Assembly: GCF_032144095.1 (NCBI RefSeq)
Contig: NZ_JAVSNJ010000006.1
Span: 76,174 to 140,173 of the forward strand
Source of the DNA: Sphaerochaeta sp032144095
GTDB taxonomy: Bacteria; Spirochaetota; Spirochaetia; Sphaerochaetales; Sphaerochaetaceae
DNA: 64,000 bases
Reading direction: 5' to 3'
The notes under the pieces were generated by a model. That model was not told the DNA's origin. It was given only the letters and a program-made list of their open reading frames with translations, and made no database searches. The position numbers were made by a program, and so were the translations under genes. This document shows positions 41,914-50,821 of this stretch, piece by piece. Each line of letters starts with the position of its first letter. The first letter of the stretch is position 1.

Positions 41914-42891
41914 ATGAAAAAGATCTTGAGTTTCGTGGTCGTGGCCTTGGTTGCCTTGGCAGTCGTCGGTGCACAACCCCTCTATGAGAAACGTCTTTCA
42001 GACGCTCCGCTCACTGTCAAATTGGCAGTAATGGCCGGTCCTACAGGCTTCTCTTCTGTAGCCCTTGCAGCCAATGATGGGATGATAACCAGTACGGTCA
42101 AGGTGGACATGACAGTCTATCCCTCTCCGAACGAAGTCATCGCCCGTCTTGCAAATGGGGAACTGGACATGGCTTGTCTTCCTACCAACGTTGCAGCAAA
42201 CCTCTACAACAAGGGTGTGAAGGCAAAGATTGCAGCTGTCATCGGCAATGGGATGATGAGCGTACTATCAACCGACCCTTCAGTAGTGGATGTGTCAGGC
42301 CTGCTGGGAAAGAGCGTGAATGTTCCTGGAGCAGGTTCGACACCGGACCAGCTCAGCCAGCTTTTGATGCTCAAGGCGGGTCTGGAAGTGGGCAAGGATA
42401 TCCAGCTTGACTACTCGGTAGCGGCACCTGCCCAGGTCGCCCAGCTTCTGATCGCCGGCAAGATCTCCTTTGCAGTCCTTCCCCAGCCCTTTGTTTCCAT
42501 GGTCCTTGGCAAGAATCCCAAGGCCAGAATCATTGCCGACGTGCAGGACCTCTATGCCCAGTACGCCAAGGCCAGCAACTACCCTATGAGTGTCCTGGTT
42601 GTGACTGACAAGTTTGTCTCAAGCTACCCCCTTGCCGTACAGAGTGTTCTTGAGGCGTATGAGGCTTCTGTAGCTTGGGTCAATGCCAATGCTGAGCAAG
42701 CTGGGCTTGCAATCGAGAAGACAGGTATCATGGCCTCTGCCATGGCGATCCCTGCCATCCCGTACTGCAACCTTGTCTACGTACCTGCCCAGGAGGCCAA
42801 GGCTGAGGTTGACGCGTTCTTTGCATCCCTCTTTGCCTTCAGTCCTGCCTCCATCGGCGGCAAGCTGCCTGGTGCCGACCTCTACCTGTAA
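41914..42891 (+). CDS. ABC substrate-binding protein, NMT1/SsuA/ThiY-like
   Basis: 325 residues with signal peptide MKKILSFVVVALVALAVVG and no lipobox. The mature protein has the NMT1 pattern: a GPTGFSSVALAA opening, NGELDMACLPTNVAANLY, and KISFAVLPQPFVSM. The family binds sulfonates, taurine, thiamine precursors or nitrate, so the ligand is not assigned. ATG 41914 follows GGGAGATATGCG. It is first of an SBP-permease-ATPase operon. Confidence 0.88.
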   Translation: MKKILSFVVVALVALAVVGAQPLYEKRLSDAPLTVKLAVMAGPTGFSSVALAANDGMITSTVKVDMTVYPSPNEVIARLANGELDMACLPTNVAANLYNKGVKAKIAAVIGNGMMSVLSTDPSVVDVSGLLGKSVNVPGAGSTPDQLSQLLMLKAGLEVGKDIQLDYSVAAPAQVAQLLIAGKISFAVLPQPFVSMVLGKNPKARIIADVQDLYAQYAKASNYPMSVLVVTDKFVSSYPLAVQSVLEAYEASVAWVNANAEQAGLAIEKTGIMASAMAIPAIPYCNLVYVPAQEAKAEVDAFFASLFAFSPASIGGKLPGADLYL

Positions 42892-42897
42892 GTTTGT

Positions 42898-43680
42898 ATG
42901 GATAGGATGAGGCGAAATCTAATCCTTTTGGGCTCCTCCCTGCTGCTGCTTTTGCTGTGGCAGGCAGGGGCCTTTATTCTTGATAGCCAGATTTTGCTTC
43001 CCAAAGTCGGACCTGTGCTCTCCACGCTTCTCTCCTTGGCAAAGGATCCGCCCTTTACCCGAAACCTCATGGCTACGGTGTTCCGGGCCCTGGAGAGCTT
43101 TCTCATCATCATGGTCGCGGCAACAAGTCTTGGGGTATTGGCTGGGAGGATCGGCTGGTTCTCTCTCTTTCTCAAGCCATTTGTGACGGTCCTGAAAGCC
43201 ATTCCTGTGATGAGCATCATCCTGTTGGCTTTCATCTGGTTTACCAGTGGGACTGTACCCCTCTTCTCGGCCTTCCTGATGGGCTTTCCTGTCATGTATG
43301 TCCAGATCGAGCAGGGTGTGCTCCAGCTGGACAAGAATCTTGAACAGATGTGTGATCTCTATGAGTTCACTCCTAGGATGAAGATATTCCATTTCGTCAT
43401 CCCCTCCCTCATCCCCTCGTTCGTGACAGGGGCAAAGACAGCCCTTTCCATGGTCTGGAAAGTGGTCATTGCAGCAGAGGTGCTTACCGTTCCCAAGTAT
43501 GGGGTAGGTTCAAGGATGCATCTGGCCCAGGTACAGCTTGATACCGACAAGGTCCTCTCCTGGACCCTGATGGCAATTTTCCTGACTGCGGTAGGGGACC
43601 TTTTGTTTGATGGAATTGTTTTTGGATGTGGGAAGCTGAAGATACGATGGGATAGCAGGAGGGCCACATGCAATTTGTAG
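42898..43680 (+). CDS. ABC permease, SsuC/ThiX-like
   Basis: 260 residues with about six helices of the BPD_transp_1 type. The region MWKVVIAAEVLTVPKYGVGSRMHLA carries the EAA-type loop that contacts the ATPase. It follows the binding-protein gene by 6 bp; ATG 42907 is an alternative start. It overlaps the ATPase start by 13 bp. It supplies the inner-membrane pore of the NMT1-type importer. Confidence 0.9.
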   Translation: MDRMRRNLILLGSSLLLLLLWQAGAFILDSQILLPKVGPVLSTLLSLAKDPPFTRNLMATVFRALESFLIIMVAATSLGVLAGRIGWFSLFLKPFVTVLKAIPVMSIILLAFIWFTSGTVPLFSAFLMGFPVMYVQIEQGVLQLDKNLEQMCDLYEFTPRMKIFHFVIPSLIPSFVTGAKTALSMVWKVVIAAEVLTVPKYGVGSRMHLAQVQLDTDKVLSWTLMAIFLTAVGDLLFDGIVFGCGKLKIRWDSRRATCNL

Positions 43681-44381
43681 AGATCTCCAAACGGTATGGG
43701 GAGAATGTGATCTTCGACAAGTTCTCCCTGGATATCCCGCCCCAAAGCCTGCTTACTGTGGTTGGACCCTCCGGTGAGGGCAAGACGACCTTGCTGCACC
43801 TGGCATCAGCTCTTATCGAGCTTGATGCGGGGCTCATCATCAAGGAGAGGTCGGAGCAGGGGCCTGTAAGCTATCTCTTCCAGGAACCAAGGCTGCTTCC
43901 GAAGAGCAATGTCTTCACCAATGTGGAGCTTGCCCTCCATGCACATCATGAAAGCCCTGCAGAAAGGGCTGCCATTGCATTGCACTATCTCTCCCTGGTG
44001 GATATGCAGGAGAGCCTCACCCTCTATCCTGCCCAGCTCTCGGGGGGGATGCGCCAGCGGGTTGCCATAGCACGTGCCTTTGCCCATGAGGCGAATCTCA
44101 TGCTTCTTGATGAACCTTTCCAGAGCCTGGACATCAAGCTGCGCTACAACCTTATCGAAGCGTTTGGAAGGCTCTGGAACGAAAGCCCCAGGACAACACT
44201 CTTTGTTACCCATGACCCCAAGGAGGCCTTGCTTCTTGGGGATGCTGTCCTCTGCCTGGGAGACCCGAAAAAACCCAAACTCTACCAAAAAATACAAATT
44301 CCTCGCAAAGCGAGGAATATTGCAGATCCAATCTTGTTGGCCTATGAGGCCGAGCTGGTCAATGCTCTGGTAAGCTCCTAG
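43668..44381 (+). CDS. ABC ATPase, SsuB/ThiZ-like
   Basis: 237 residues. Walker A GPSGEGKTTLLHL, Q-loop LFQEPRLLP, signature LSGGMRQRVAIARA, Walker B LMLLDEPFQSLD and switch VTHDPKEA are all intact. It powers the NMT1-type importer. The 3' end encodes LYQKIQIPRKARNIADP, and the same DNA forms a perfect 9-bp hairpin at 44299-44319. It converges with the desulfoferrodoxin gene, overlapping by 4 bp. Confidence 0.92.
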   Translation: MQFVEISKRYGENVIFDKFSLDIPPQSLLTVVGPSGEGKTTLLHLASALIELDAGLIIKERSEQGPVSYLFQEPRLLPKSNVFTNVELALHAHHESPAERAAIALHYLSLVDMQESLTLYPAQLSGGMRQRVAIARAFAHEANLMLLDEPFQSLDIKLRYNLIEAFGRLWNESPRTTLFVTHDPKEALLLGDAVLCLGDPKKPKLYQKIQIPRKARNIADPILLAYEAELVNALVSS

Positions 44382-44758
44382 AGGTCAACCTTCCAAAGTC
44401 CATGCAGGTTGCAATACGCAAGGACGGCAATCGGTTTGTCATCATCAAGGCAGAAGGTAGCATGGGGCTTGTCGCCAACAGCCAGACTCTTCCTCTGTCC
44501 ACCCTTCTCGGTCTGGAGATAGATCCAGCTGATGTGGTGTTCACTCGTCATTGGATGATCGACAGAACCTACGTTGACGGTGATCTTGTGCTTGTCAATT
44601 GTTACCACCGGTACGTGCTTTTCCTTGGAAGCGTCAACTGTGTTTGCTTTCAGGGTTACCATCTCTTCTCCACAACAGGAAAGCGTTGGTCCTCTGTCGA
44701 CAACCTTAGCAGCAATGTTTCCGCAAATCTTGCAAATGTAAAATTCTTGCTCTTTCAT
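44378..44758 (-). CDS. dfx: Desulfoferrodoxin (superoxide reductase, two-iron type)
   Basis: 126 residues. The N-terminal desulforedoxin domain has CKIC and CC (FeCys4 centre I). The neelaredoxin-like domain has EKHVPVV, the HHISWI His pair and a C-terminal CNLHGLW ligand set (FeHis4Cys centre II). It reduces superoxide to peroxide without making O2, a hallmark of anaerobes and microaerophiles, including spirochaetes. ATG 44758 follows TAAGGAGACTACAG. Confidence 0.95.
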   Translation of the reverse strand: MKEQEFYICKICGNIAAKVVDRGPTLSCCGEEMVTLKANTVDASKEKHVPVVTIDKHKITVNVGSVDHPMTSEHHISWIYLQTEKGGQRKSLAVGDKPHATFCLDDDKPIAVLAYCNLHGLWKVDL

Positions 44759-44790
44759 CTGTAGTCTCCTTAGCTTCAGTATACCCAAAA

Positions 44791-44828
44791 AACCGCTTCT
44801 CGTACAGGAAATAGTAAAAGATGCGGTT
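44791..44828 (-). terminator. Probable terminator of gdhA
   Basis: Minus-strand hairpin with about eight paired bases and one mismatch (44819-44828 with 44791-44800), followed by a U-rich run. It overlaps the gdhA stop codon and lies just upstream of the desulfoferrodoxin ribosome site, so it may also insulate that gene. Confidence 0.55.
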
Positions 44829-46188
44829 ATACATACCCTTGTGCGAGCATGGCATCGGAGATTTTGATGAATCCGGCAATGTTCGCCCCATCGACGAAAT
44901 TGTTCTTGGTGCTATATTTTTCGGCGGCAGAGCTGATGTTGCTGTAGATGTTCTTCATGATGGTCAACAGCTGGGCGTCTACCTGGGCAGGTGTCCATTG
45001 GAGCCTCTGGCTGTTCTGTACCATCTCAAGACCCGATACTGCAACACCTCCGGCATTCGATGCCTTTCCGGGGGCAAGCAGGACTCCGTTGTCCATAAGG
45101 ATCTGTTCAGCATCCAGGGTGGTGGGCATGTTTGCTCCCTCTCCAACCAGTTGGATCCCGTTGGCAACCAGATGTTTCGCATCCTCGGTGTTTATCTCAT
45201 TCTGGGTTGCGCAGGGGAAGGCGTAGTCGGCCTTGACATCCCAGAGGGGATTGCTGGTTGCAGAACCGTTATGGGCGATGTAGGTGGCTTCCTTGTATTT
45301 CTGGGCATACTCTGCGATACGGCCACGCCTGACATTCTTCAGCGTCTTGATGAAGGCCAGCTTCTCTTCATCGATGCCGCTTGGGTCAATGAGCACCCCG
45401 CTTGAATCGCTCATGGTAAGGACCTTTGCACCCATCTTCAGCAGTTTTTCTGTAGTGAACTGTGCTACGTTCCCGCTTCCGCTCACCAGACAGCTCTTGT
45501 CCTGCAGGTTTTTCCCCTCGGCATCCAACATGGCTGCAGAGAGATAGACCAAACCGTATCCAGTGGCCTCAGGGCGAATGTAGGAGCCTCCGAATGAGGG
45601 GTGTTTCCCTGTGAGGATTCCTACGGATTTGTTGTAGAGTCGTTTGTATTGGCCGTACATGTATCCGATCTCGCGACCGCCGACACCAATGTCGCCTGCG
45701 GGTACGTCAGTATCCTCTCCGATATGCCTGCCCAGCTCGATCATCAGGCTCTGGCAGAAGCGCATGACCTCTCCGTCGCTCTTTCCCTTGGGATTGAAGT
45801 CGCTGCCGCCTTTACCGCCACCTAGGGCGAGGCCGGTGAGGCTGTTCTTGAAGGTCTGCTCAAAGGCCAGGAACTTGAGGATGGAGAGGTTTACCGAGGG
45901 GTGGAAGCGCATTCCCCCCTTGTAGGGGCCCAAGGCGCTGTTCATCTGGACCCTGAAGGCCCTGTTGAGCTGCATCTGTCCATCGTCGTCAACCCATGGA
46001 ACCCTGAATATGATGGCACGTTCCGGCTCAACGATCCTGTCGAGCACCTTGTGGTAGATCAGCTGTGGAATATCATCTACAAGCTTGTCCACTGAGTTCA
46101 AAAAAGATGTGACAGCTTGAATAAATTCAGTTTGGTTCGAATCAAGTTGAATCACCCGGTCCATAATCCGTTGGGTTGCGTCGTGCAT
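44827..46188 (-). CDS. gdhA: NAD(P)-dependent glutamate dehydrogenase
   Basis: 453 residues, small hexameric class. Active-site motifs are RVQMNSALGPYKGGMRFHPS, LALGGGKGGSDFNPKGKSD and PAGDIGVGGREIGYMYGQY. The C-terminal nucleotide-binding fold carries VSGSGNVAQF. It aminates 2-oxoglutarate with ammonium. Length and motifs match the NADP-dependent biosynthetic enzyme. ATG 46188 follows CCAGGAG. A long AT-rich upstream region (46189-46330) probably holds the promoter. Confidence 0.95.
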   Translation of the reverse strand: MHDATQRIMDRVIQLDSNQTEFIQAVTSFLNSVDKLVDDIPQLIYHKVLDRIVEPERAIIFRVPWVDDDGQMQLNRAFRVQMNSALGPYKGGMRFHPSVNLSILKFLAFEQTFKNSLTGLALGGGKGGSDFNPKGKSDGEVMRFCQSLMIELGRHIGEDTDVPAGDIGVGGREIGYMYGQYKRLYNKSVGILTGKHPSFGGSYIRPEATGYGLVYLSAAMLDAEGKNLQDKSCLVSGSGNVAQFTTEKLLKMGAKVLTMSDSSGVLIDPSGIDEEKLAFIKTLKNVRRGRIAEYAQKYKEATYIAHNGSATSNPLWDVKADYAFPCATQNEINTEDAKHLVANGIQLVGEGANMPTTLDAEQILMDNGVLLAPGKASNAGGVAVSGLEMVQNSQRLQWTPAQVDAQLLTIMKNIYSNISSAAEKYSTKNNFVDGANIAGFIKISDAMLAQGYV

Positions 46189-46549
46189 ACATTACTCCTG
46201 GCTTCAGTGCATATTTATGCAAGAAGTTGTATATGACAATATAGAAATCCCAGAAAATAGTAAAGTATTTCCGGAAAGTTCAAAAAATGTGGTATTTTTT
46301 TAGGTATGCTGAAAAGCTAACAAGTTTTGTCTCTTGTTGCGGGTCTCCGCAAAAACAGGTGGCTTTGGTTGATTCATAGGGAAAATGAGACGGAATCTGC
46401 AGATTCAAAAAAAAAGAGAAAAAAATGTGATGTGCTCCAAATAGGCAAGGAAAATAGCCTTGGGGTGGGGAAAAAGGGTATATGCAGAGTTGAAGGAAGA
46501 GCAGAAAAAGGCCAGGGAGGAGGGATCCTCCCGCCTGGCCATATGCCCT
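46189..46549. other. Intergenic region between mtnA end and gdhA start
   Basis: 361 bp without a convincing gene. It contains an AT-rich stretch just upstream of gdhA (no clear -35/-10 I can settle on), a TTTCCGGAAA palindrome at 46268-46277, a perfect 14-bp palindrome GAATCTGCAGATTC at 46393-46406 followed by an A-run, and the mtnA terminator at 46505-46540. Confidence 0.6.
46505..46540 (-). terminator. Terminator of mtnA
   Basis: Minus-strand hairpin: GC-rich 7-bp outer stem (46534-46540 with 46510-46516) with a further paired core around GGATCC, then five U (plus-strand 46505-46509). It lies 10 bp past the mtnA stop. Confidence 0.85.
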
Positions 46550-47599
46550 CTAGAGTGTCTCACCCTTCCTCAGCCGTTCGATGTTCTCCCTGAAGGGGGG
46601 ACGGATGATTCCCCTCTCGGTGATGATGCCGGTGATGTTCTGGTGAGGGGTGACATCGAAGGATGGGTTGAAGACATCCATCTCCAGTGGGGCTACCTGG
46701 ACATCTCCCACGAAGGTCACCTCCCTCTTGTCCCTCTCTTCTATGGGAATGTGCGAGCCATCGGGGAGGTTGAAGTCAATGGTGGAGATGGGAACCACTG
46801 AGTAGAAGGGGACCCCGTAGGCCTTGCAGATGACCGAGAGTGCAAAGGTTCCCAACTTGTTGGCCACATCCCCATTGGCAGCTACACGGTCTCCTCCAAG
46901 GATCACCAGGTCTATCTTGCCGTCACGGATGAGGGTGGCCGCAGCACTGTCGGGGATCAGGGCAGAGGGTATCTTGGCCTCGGTCAGCTCCCATGCTGTG
47001 AGCCTGGCTCCTTGGAAACGGGGACGGGTCTCGTCAGCGTAGACAAAGATGTCCTTGTTGTCGTAGAACGCCTCCTTGATTACCCCAAGGGCGGTTCCCC
47101 AACCTGCTGTGGCAAGGGCTCCTGTGTTGCAATGGGTAAGGATGGTGGCATGCTGGGGTATCACGGCATTGCCTATCCTGCTCATTGCCTTGTTGGTCCT
47201 GATATCCTCGCTGCGAATCTCATCCGCCTCTCTTTTCAGGGCTGAGAGAATGGTCTCCATCTTCTCCTTGCTGACAGCCTCATAGGCTTTCCACATGCGG
47301 TCGATGGCCCACTCGAGGTTGACTGCGGTGGGACGGCTCTTCGCAAGGAAGTCACAGGCCTGCTTCAGTGAAGTGGTGAAGCGAGGGGATGTGGCGTATT
47401 GCTGGGCTGCCATGTAGACGCCATATGCAGCCGTTGCGCCGATTGCAGGCGCCCCACGTACGACCATGTCACGGATTGCAAACTCCACCTCTTCGTAGTT
47501 CTTGCAGACAAAGTGGGTATAGGTGGCGGGCAGTACCCGCTGGTCGATCAGATAGAGTTCATTGTTCTTGAATTCAAGGGTGATGAAGGCTTCATCCAT
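46550..47599 (-). CDS. mtnA: S-methyl-5-thioribose-1-phosphate isomerase
   Basis: 349 residues, normal MtnA length. Family motifs: RDMVVRGAPAIGATAAYG, THCNTGALATAGWGTALG (conserved Cys) and LVILGGDRVAANGDVANKLGT (conserved Asp). It isomerises MTR-1-phosphate to MTRu-1-phosphate in methionine salvage. The related eIF2B alpha-like proteins are an unlikely alternative. It follows the deaminase gene at 47649-48938 on the same strand with a 49-bp gap. Confidence 0.93.
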   Translation of the reverse strand: MDEAFITLEFKNNELYLIDQRVLPATYTHFVCKNYEEVEFAIRDMVVRGAPAIGATAAYGVYMAAQQYATSPRFTTSLKQACDFLAKSRPTAVNLEWAIDRMWKAYEAVSKEKMETILSALKREADEIRSEDIRTNKAMSRIGNAVIPQHATILTHCNTGALATAGWGTALGVIKEAFYDNKDIFVYADETRPRFQGARLTAWELTEAKIPSALIPDSAAATLIRDGKIDLVILGGDRVAANGDVANKLGTFALSVICKAYGVPFYSVVPISTIDFNLPDGSHIPIEERDKREVTFVGDVQVAPLEMDVFNPSFDVTPHQNITGIITERGIIRPPFRENIERLRKGETL

Positions 47600-47648
47600 G
47601 GTCTGTCTCTCCTCGTTGTGTATGATTGGATTCTGTAGGTTTCCTGTT

Positions 47649-48938
47649 TCAGCGGCCTTGGATATCCTGCCAGCAGGATTCTACCTCTTTCTGGACCAGT
47701 TCCTGGTCCAAGCCCAGGACCTTGCGTTTATGCATCACCATATTGCCTTGGCAGAATACCGTATCGACATCACTTGCCTGGGCTGCGTAGACCAACGCGC
47801 TGAAGGGATCGTTGAGGGGTGTCAGGTGGGCCTTGTTGAGGTCAATGAGGATGATGTCAGCCTCCTTGCCCACTTCAAGGGTCCCTATCTTCTTGTCCAT
47901 CCCCAAGGCCTTTGCCCCGTTGATGGTCCCCATCTTGAGTGTCTGAAATGGAGTCAGGCCTGCAATATCCCCTGTAAGGACCGTACTGAGCAGGGAGGAG
48001 AGATGCATCTCCTCAAAGAGGTTCTGGTTGTTGTTGCTGCTAGATCCATCGCATCCGATGGCGACGTTGATGCCGTTCCTGAAGAAGGTCGCTACAGGTG
48101 CTATGCCACTTGCAAGCTTGCAGTTGCTGCTGGGGTTGTGGGCCACCGATATGTGCATGCCTTTCAGCATCTGGATTTCACTCTCGGTAAGGTACACACA
48201 ATGGGCCAGGACGGTGGGTAGGTCCTGCAGGGCCCCTATGGACTCAAGATACTCCAGGGGGGTCTTGCCGTGTTCCTTCAGGCAATCATCAACCTCTTTT
48301 TTTGTCTCACTGAGATGGGTATGCATCTGTCGGGCGTTGTCATGAGCCCAGGCATGGCCATATTGGTAGGTCTCCTTGCTGCAGGTGTAGATGGCATGGG
48401 GGGCGATGTCGAGGCGGATTCTTCCCTTTGATGCGGCAATTGCGGCATCGGTAAGCTTCTCTCTCTCCCTGATCCGTTGTTTGGATGATGCCAGGTCGCC
48501 AAAGAGGGTCAAGCCCAGGGTTGCCCGGATTCCAGCTTCGTTGACTGCGATCGCCGTTGATTCCGGGAAGAGGTACATGTCATTGAAGAGGGTGATGCCG
48601 CTTTGGAGCAGTTCTATTACCCCCAGGCGGGAGGAGGTGAGCACGTCCTTTGCTGTCAGCTTGTCTTCGATCGGGAATATCTCGCTCAACCATGCGTGGA
48701 GGTTTGGGGCGGTGTCCTTGTAGTTGCGCATCAACTCCATGGCAAGATGGGTGTGGGCATTCACCAAGGCTGGCATGGCAAGCATGGTGGATGCATCGAT
48801 GGTGGTATCGGGGACAAAGGTATCAGGCTTTTCCCCGATGAAGGAAATATGGGGCCCATCAATACCGATATCACCACGAAGGGACTCCCCCTCAGTCTTC
48901 ATCGGAATGATCAGGGCATTGGTTAGTAGTGTTTTCAT
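47649..48938 (-). CDS. mtaD: 5'-Methylthioadenosine/S-adenosylhomocysteine deaminase-like amidohydrolase
   Basis: 429 residues. Amidohydrolase metal ligands: NAHTHLA (HxH), HTHLSETKKE, LAHCVYL, and the catalytic IGCDGSSSNNNQN. The pattern fits the MtaD/SAH deaminase and ATZ/TRZ group, which deaminate the adenine ring of MTA or SAH. Being next to mtnA supports a role in MTA salvage, though the link is inference. There is no SD before ATG 48938, but a GTGACT/TACGAT pair ends 6 nt upstream. The acyl-CoA ligase gene lies 23 bp away on the same strand. Confidence 0.88.
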   Translation of the reverse strand: MKTLLTNALIIPMKTEGESLRGDIGIDGPHISFIGEKPDTFVPDTTIDASTMLAMPALVNAHTHLAMELMRNYKDTAPNLHAWLSEIFPIEDKLTAKDVLTSSRLGVIELLQSGITLFNDMYLFPESTAIAVNEAGIRATLGLTLFGDLASSKQRIREREKLTDAAIAASKGRIRLDIAPHAIYTCSKETYQYGHAWAHDNARQMHTHLSETKKEVDDCLKEHGKTPLEYLESIGALQDLPTVLAHCVYLTESEIQMLKGMHISVAHNPSSNCKLASGIAPVATFFRNGINVAIGCDGSSSNNNQNLFEEMHLSSLLSTVLTGDIAGLTPFQTLKMGTINGAKALGMDKKIGTLEVGKEADIILIDLNKAHLTPLNDPFSALVYAAQASDVDTVFCQGNMVMHKRKVLGLDQELVQKEVESCWQDIQGR

Positions 48939-48944
48939 GCACCT

Positions 48945-48973
48945 ATCGTAGCATGAACCGGCTAGGCAGTCAC
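48945..48973 (-). promoter_or_regulatory. Possible leaderless promoter of mtaD
   Basis: Minus strand: GTGACT (plus-strand 48968-48973), 17 bp, TACGAT (48945-48950), 6 nt to the ATG. It overlaps the 3' end of the acyl-CoA ligase gene, and both hexamers are only 4 of 6 matches. Confidence 0.35.
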
Positions 48974-50671
48974 CATGTTGCGCTTGATCTTTTTGGTGCT
49001 GGTCATTTCCATCGGTTGGGTAAGGATGGTCAGCTTGGAGATCTTCTTGTAGAGGGAGATGGTCTGGTTAATCTCCTTGATGACACCCTCCAGGTCCTGC
49101 TGGATATCCACCTTATGTTCCGCATAGTATTCCTGGCTTGGATAGATGACCGCCTCGATGCTCTCCGATGGGCTCTCCTTTCGCGCCTGGTAGCCACGGA
49201 TCAGCACCTGCTCAACCTGTGGATGGAACTGGAACAGGTCCTCGATCTCCTCTGGGTAGACATTCTTGCCCCCCTCGGTGATGATGAGGTTTTTTGCCCT
49301 GCCCTTGAGGTATAGGTAGTTCTCGCTATCCAGGTATCCCAAGTCACCTGTCTTCAGGTACCCCTCATCATCAAAGAGGGCGTGGGTATGCTTTTCGTCA
49401 TTCCAGTATCCCTTGGTGACGTTGGGTCCCTTGACCAGAATTTCTCCAATGCCATGGGCGTTCTTTTCGCCAATCTTCATATCCACCAGGGGAAATACCA
49501 TGCCAACCGACTCCACCTTGAAGTGGCTGATCGGGTTGAGGGTGAGGATCGGGCTTGTCTCGGTAAGGCCGTAGCCCTGGATGAAGTCCAGCCCCAGCTG
49601 TTGGTATTGCTTGAATACCTTTGGTGAGAGGGGGCCGGCCCCACAGATGAGTATCCGGTTCTGGTCCAGGCCAAGCTTGTTCAGAAGAAGCTTGTTGAAG
49701 CTCTTGCGAAAGATGTTTGCCTTGAGGTATTTCTTCGTAAACCCATTGATGGTCATCATGGTCCGAACAAGGGCATAGGAGAGGATCCCTTTTTTCCTGA
49801 CCTGTTTCATCATGCCTGTCAGGATCTTGTTATAGAGGAGGGGAATTCCCATGAAAATCGTCACCTTTCCCTTGGTAAGGTCGCTTATCATGCGGGAAAC
49901 AGCTATCTCCTGGCCGAAAATGCACTCGGCGCCATGTTTGAGGGTCTCGAGCAGGACTGAGGTGCAACAGTAGGAGTGGTGCAGGGGAAGCAGGGCATAG
50001 AGGACATCCGTCTCGTCCAGGCTGAGGAAGATGCCATCACATGCCTGATAGACATCACTGACAATGTTGGTGTGGGTAAGGATGGCACCCTTCTCGTTAC
50101 CTGTGGTGCCACTGGTAAAGAGGATGGCGGCAGTATCCTCACAGGTGCCCTTGTGTTGCGGATACTCCCTCGTGGGTTGCAGCTCTTCAAGTTGGGGACA
50201 GATGGGGCTTGTCCCAAGGAGGGTTGCCATCCCCTTGATATCCTTGGCCCAAGACCCTGATAGGTCGAGGGTTTCGATGACAGCCTTATCAGCAAAGAGG
50301 AACGTGGCATTGCAGAAGAGGGTGAGTTCCTGGACCCTCTTGGTATGCATCTGGTTGTCCAGAGGAACAACGATTGCACCAGCGTGCAGGACTGCCAGAT
50401 AGGCAATGGCCCAGCTGGGGCTGTTTTTGCCGTTGATGACTACGCGGTCCCCTGGCTGAAGGCCTATCTGCTGGAGGTAGGAGCTTACGCGGACCATCGC
50501 GTTATAGACCTCTTTGTAGGAGAGGGAGACCCTCTCAGGCTTAAACATCGTAAAACAAGGACGGAGGGGGAATTTTTCCACGGAGAGAGAAAACATCTCA
50601 ATGATAGTGGGCCATTGTCCTGAAAACAGGGTTCCACGAAGTCCATCCAGTTCATCCCAAGAGTGCTGCAT
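48962..50671 (-). CDS. Long-chain acyl-CoA/AMP-forming ligase
   Basis: 569 residues of the ANL superfamily. The AMP-binding P-loop is FTSGTTGNEKGAI, the adenine-binding motif is QGYGLTETSP, the hinge region is TGDLGYLDSENYLYLKGRAKN, and the catalytic Lys is in the C-terminal STKKIKRN. It adenylates a carboxylic acid and forms the CoA or carrier-protein thioester; chain length is not assignable. The start follows GGAGAAATG. The promoter at 50709-50736 drives it. Confidence 0.9.
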   Translation of the reverse strand: MQHSWDELDGLRGTLFSGQWPTIIEMFSLSVEKFPLRPCFTMFKPERVSLSYKEVYNAMVRVSSYLQQIGLQPGDRVVINGKNSPSWAIAYLAVLHAGAIVVPLDNQMHTKRVQELTLFCNATFLFADKAVIETLDLSGSWAKDIKGMATLLGTSPICPQLEELQPTREYPQHKGTCEDTAAILFTSGTTGNEKGAILTHTNIVSDVYQACDGIFLSLDETDVLYALLPLHHSYCCTSVLLETLKHGAECIFGQEIAVSRMISDLTKGKVTIFMGIPLLYNKILTGMMKQVRKKGILSYALVRTMMTINGFTKKYLKANIFRKSFNKLLLNKLGLDQNRILICGAGPLSPKVFKQYQQLGLDFIQGYGLTETSPILTLNPISHFKVESVGMVFPLVDMKIGEKNAHGIGEILVKGPNVTKGYWNDEKHTHALFDDEGYLKTGDLGYLDSENYLYLKGRAKNLIITEGGKNVYPEEIEDLFQFHPQVEQVLIRGYQARKESPSESIEAVIYPSQEYYAEHKVDIQQDLEGVIKEINQTISLYKKISKLTILTQPMEMTSTKKIKRNMVTA

Positions 50672-50708
50672 AGGTCATTTCTCCAATGGAATCATATGAT
50701 AGGAATAT

Positions 50709-50736
50709 ACTATACTCCCGACAATACAATTCACAA
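50709..50736 (-). promoter_or_regulatory. Promoter of the acyl-CoA ligase gene
   Basis: Minus strand: TTGTGA (plus-strand 50731-50736), 16 bp, TATAGT (50709-50714), with a ~30-nt leader that includes an SD. Confidence 0.55.
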
Positions 50737-50821
50737 GAGGATTTTTACAAAAACCAAAGGAAATGTCAATCAATGGCTAACTTGTTGCTTTGGTGATGTT
50801 TGTCCCATTAGTAGAAATCTA

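Noticed and set aside
46327..46593. An 88-codon plus-strand frame (TTG start) in the gdhA-mtnA gap
   Set aside because: It runs through the mtnA terminator and coding end, contains a low-complexity Lys/Arg stretch and has no SD or homology-like pattern.
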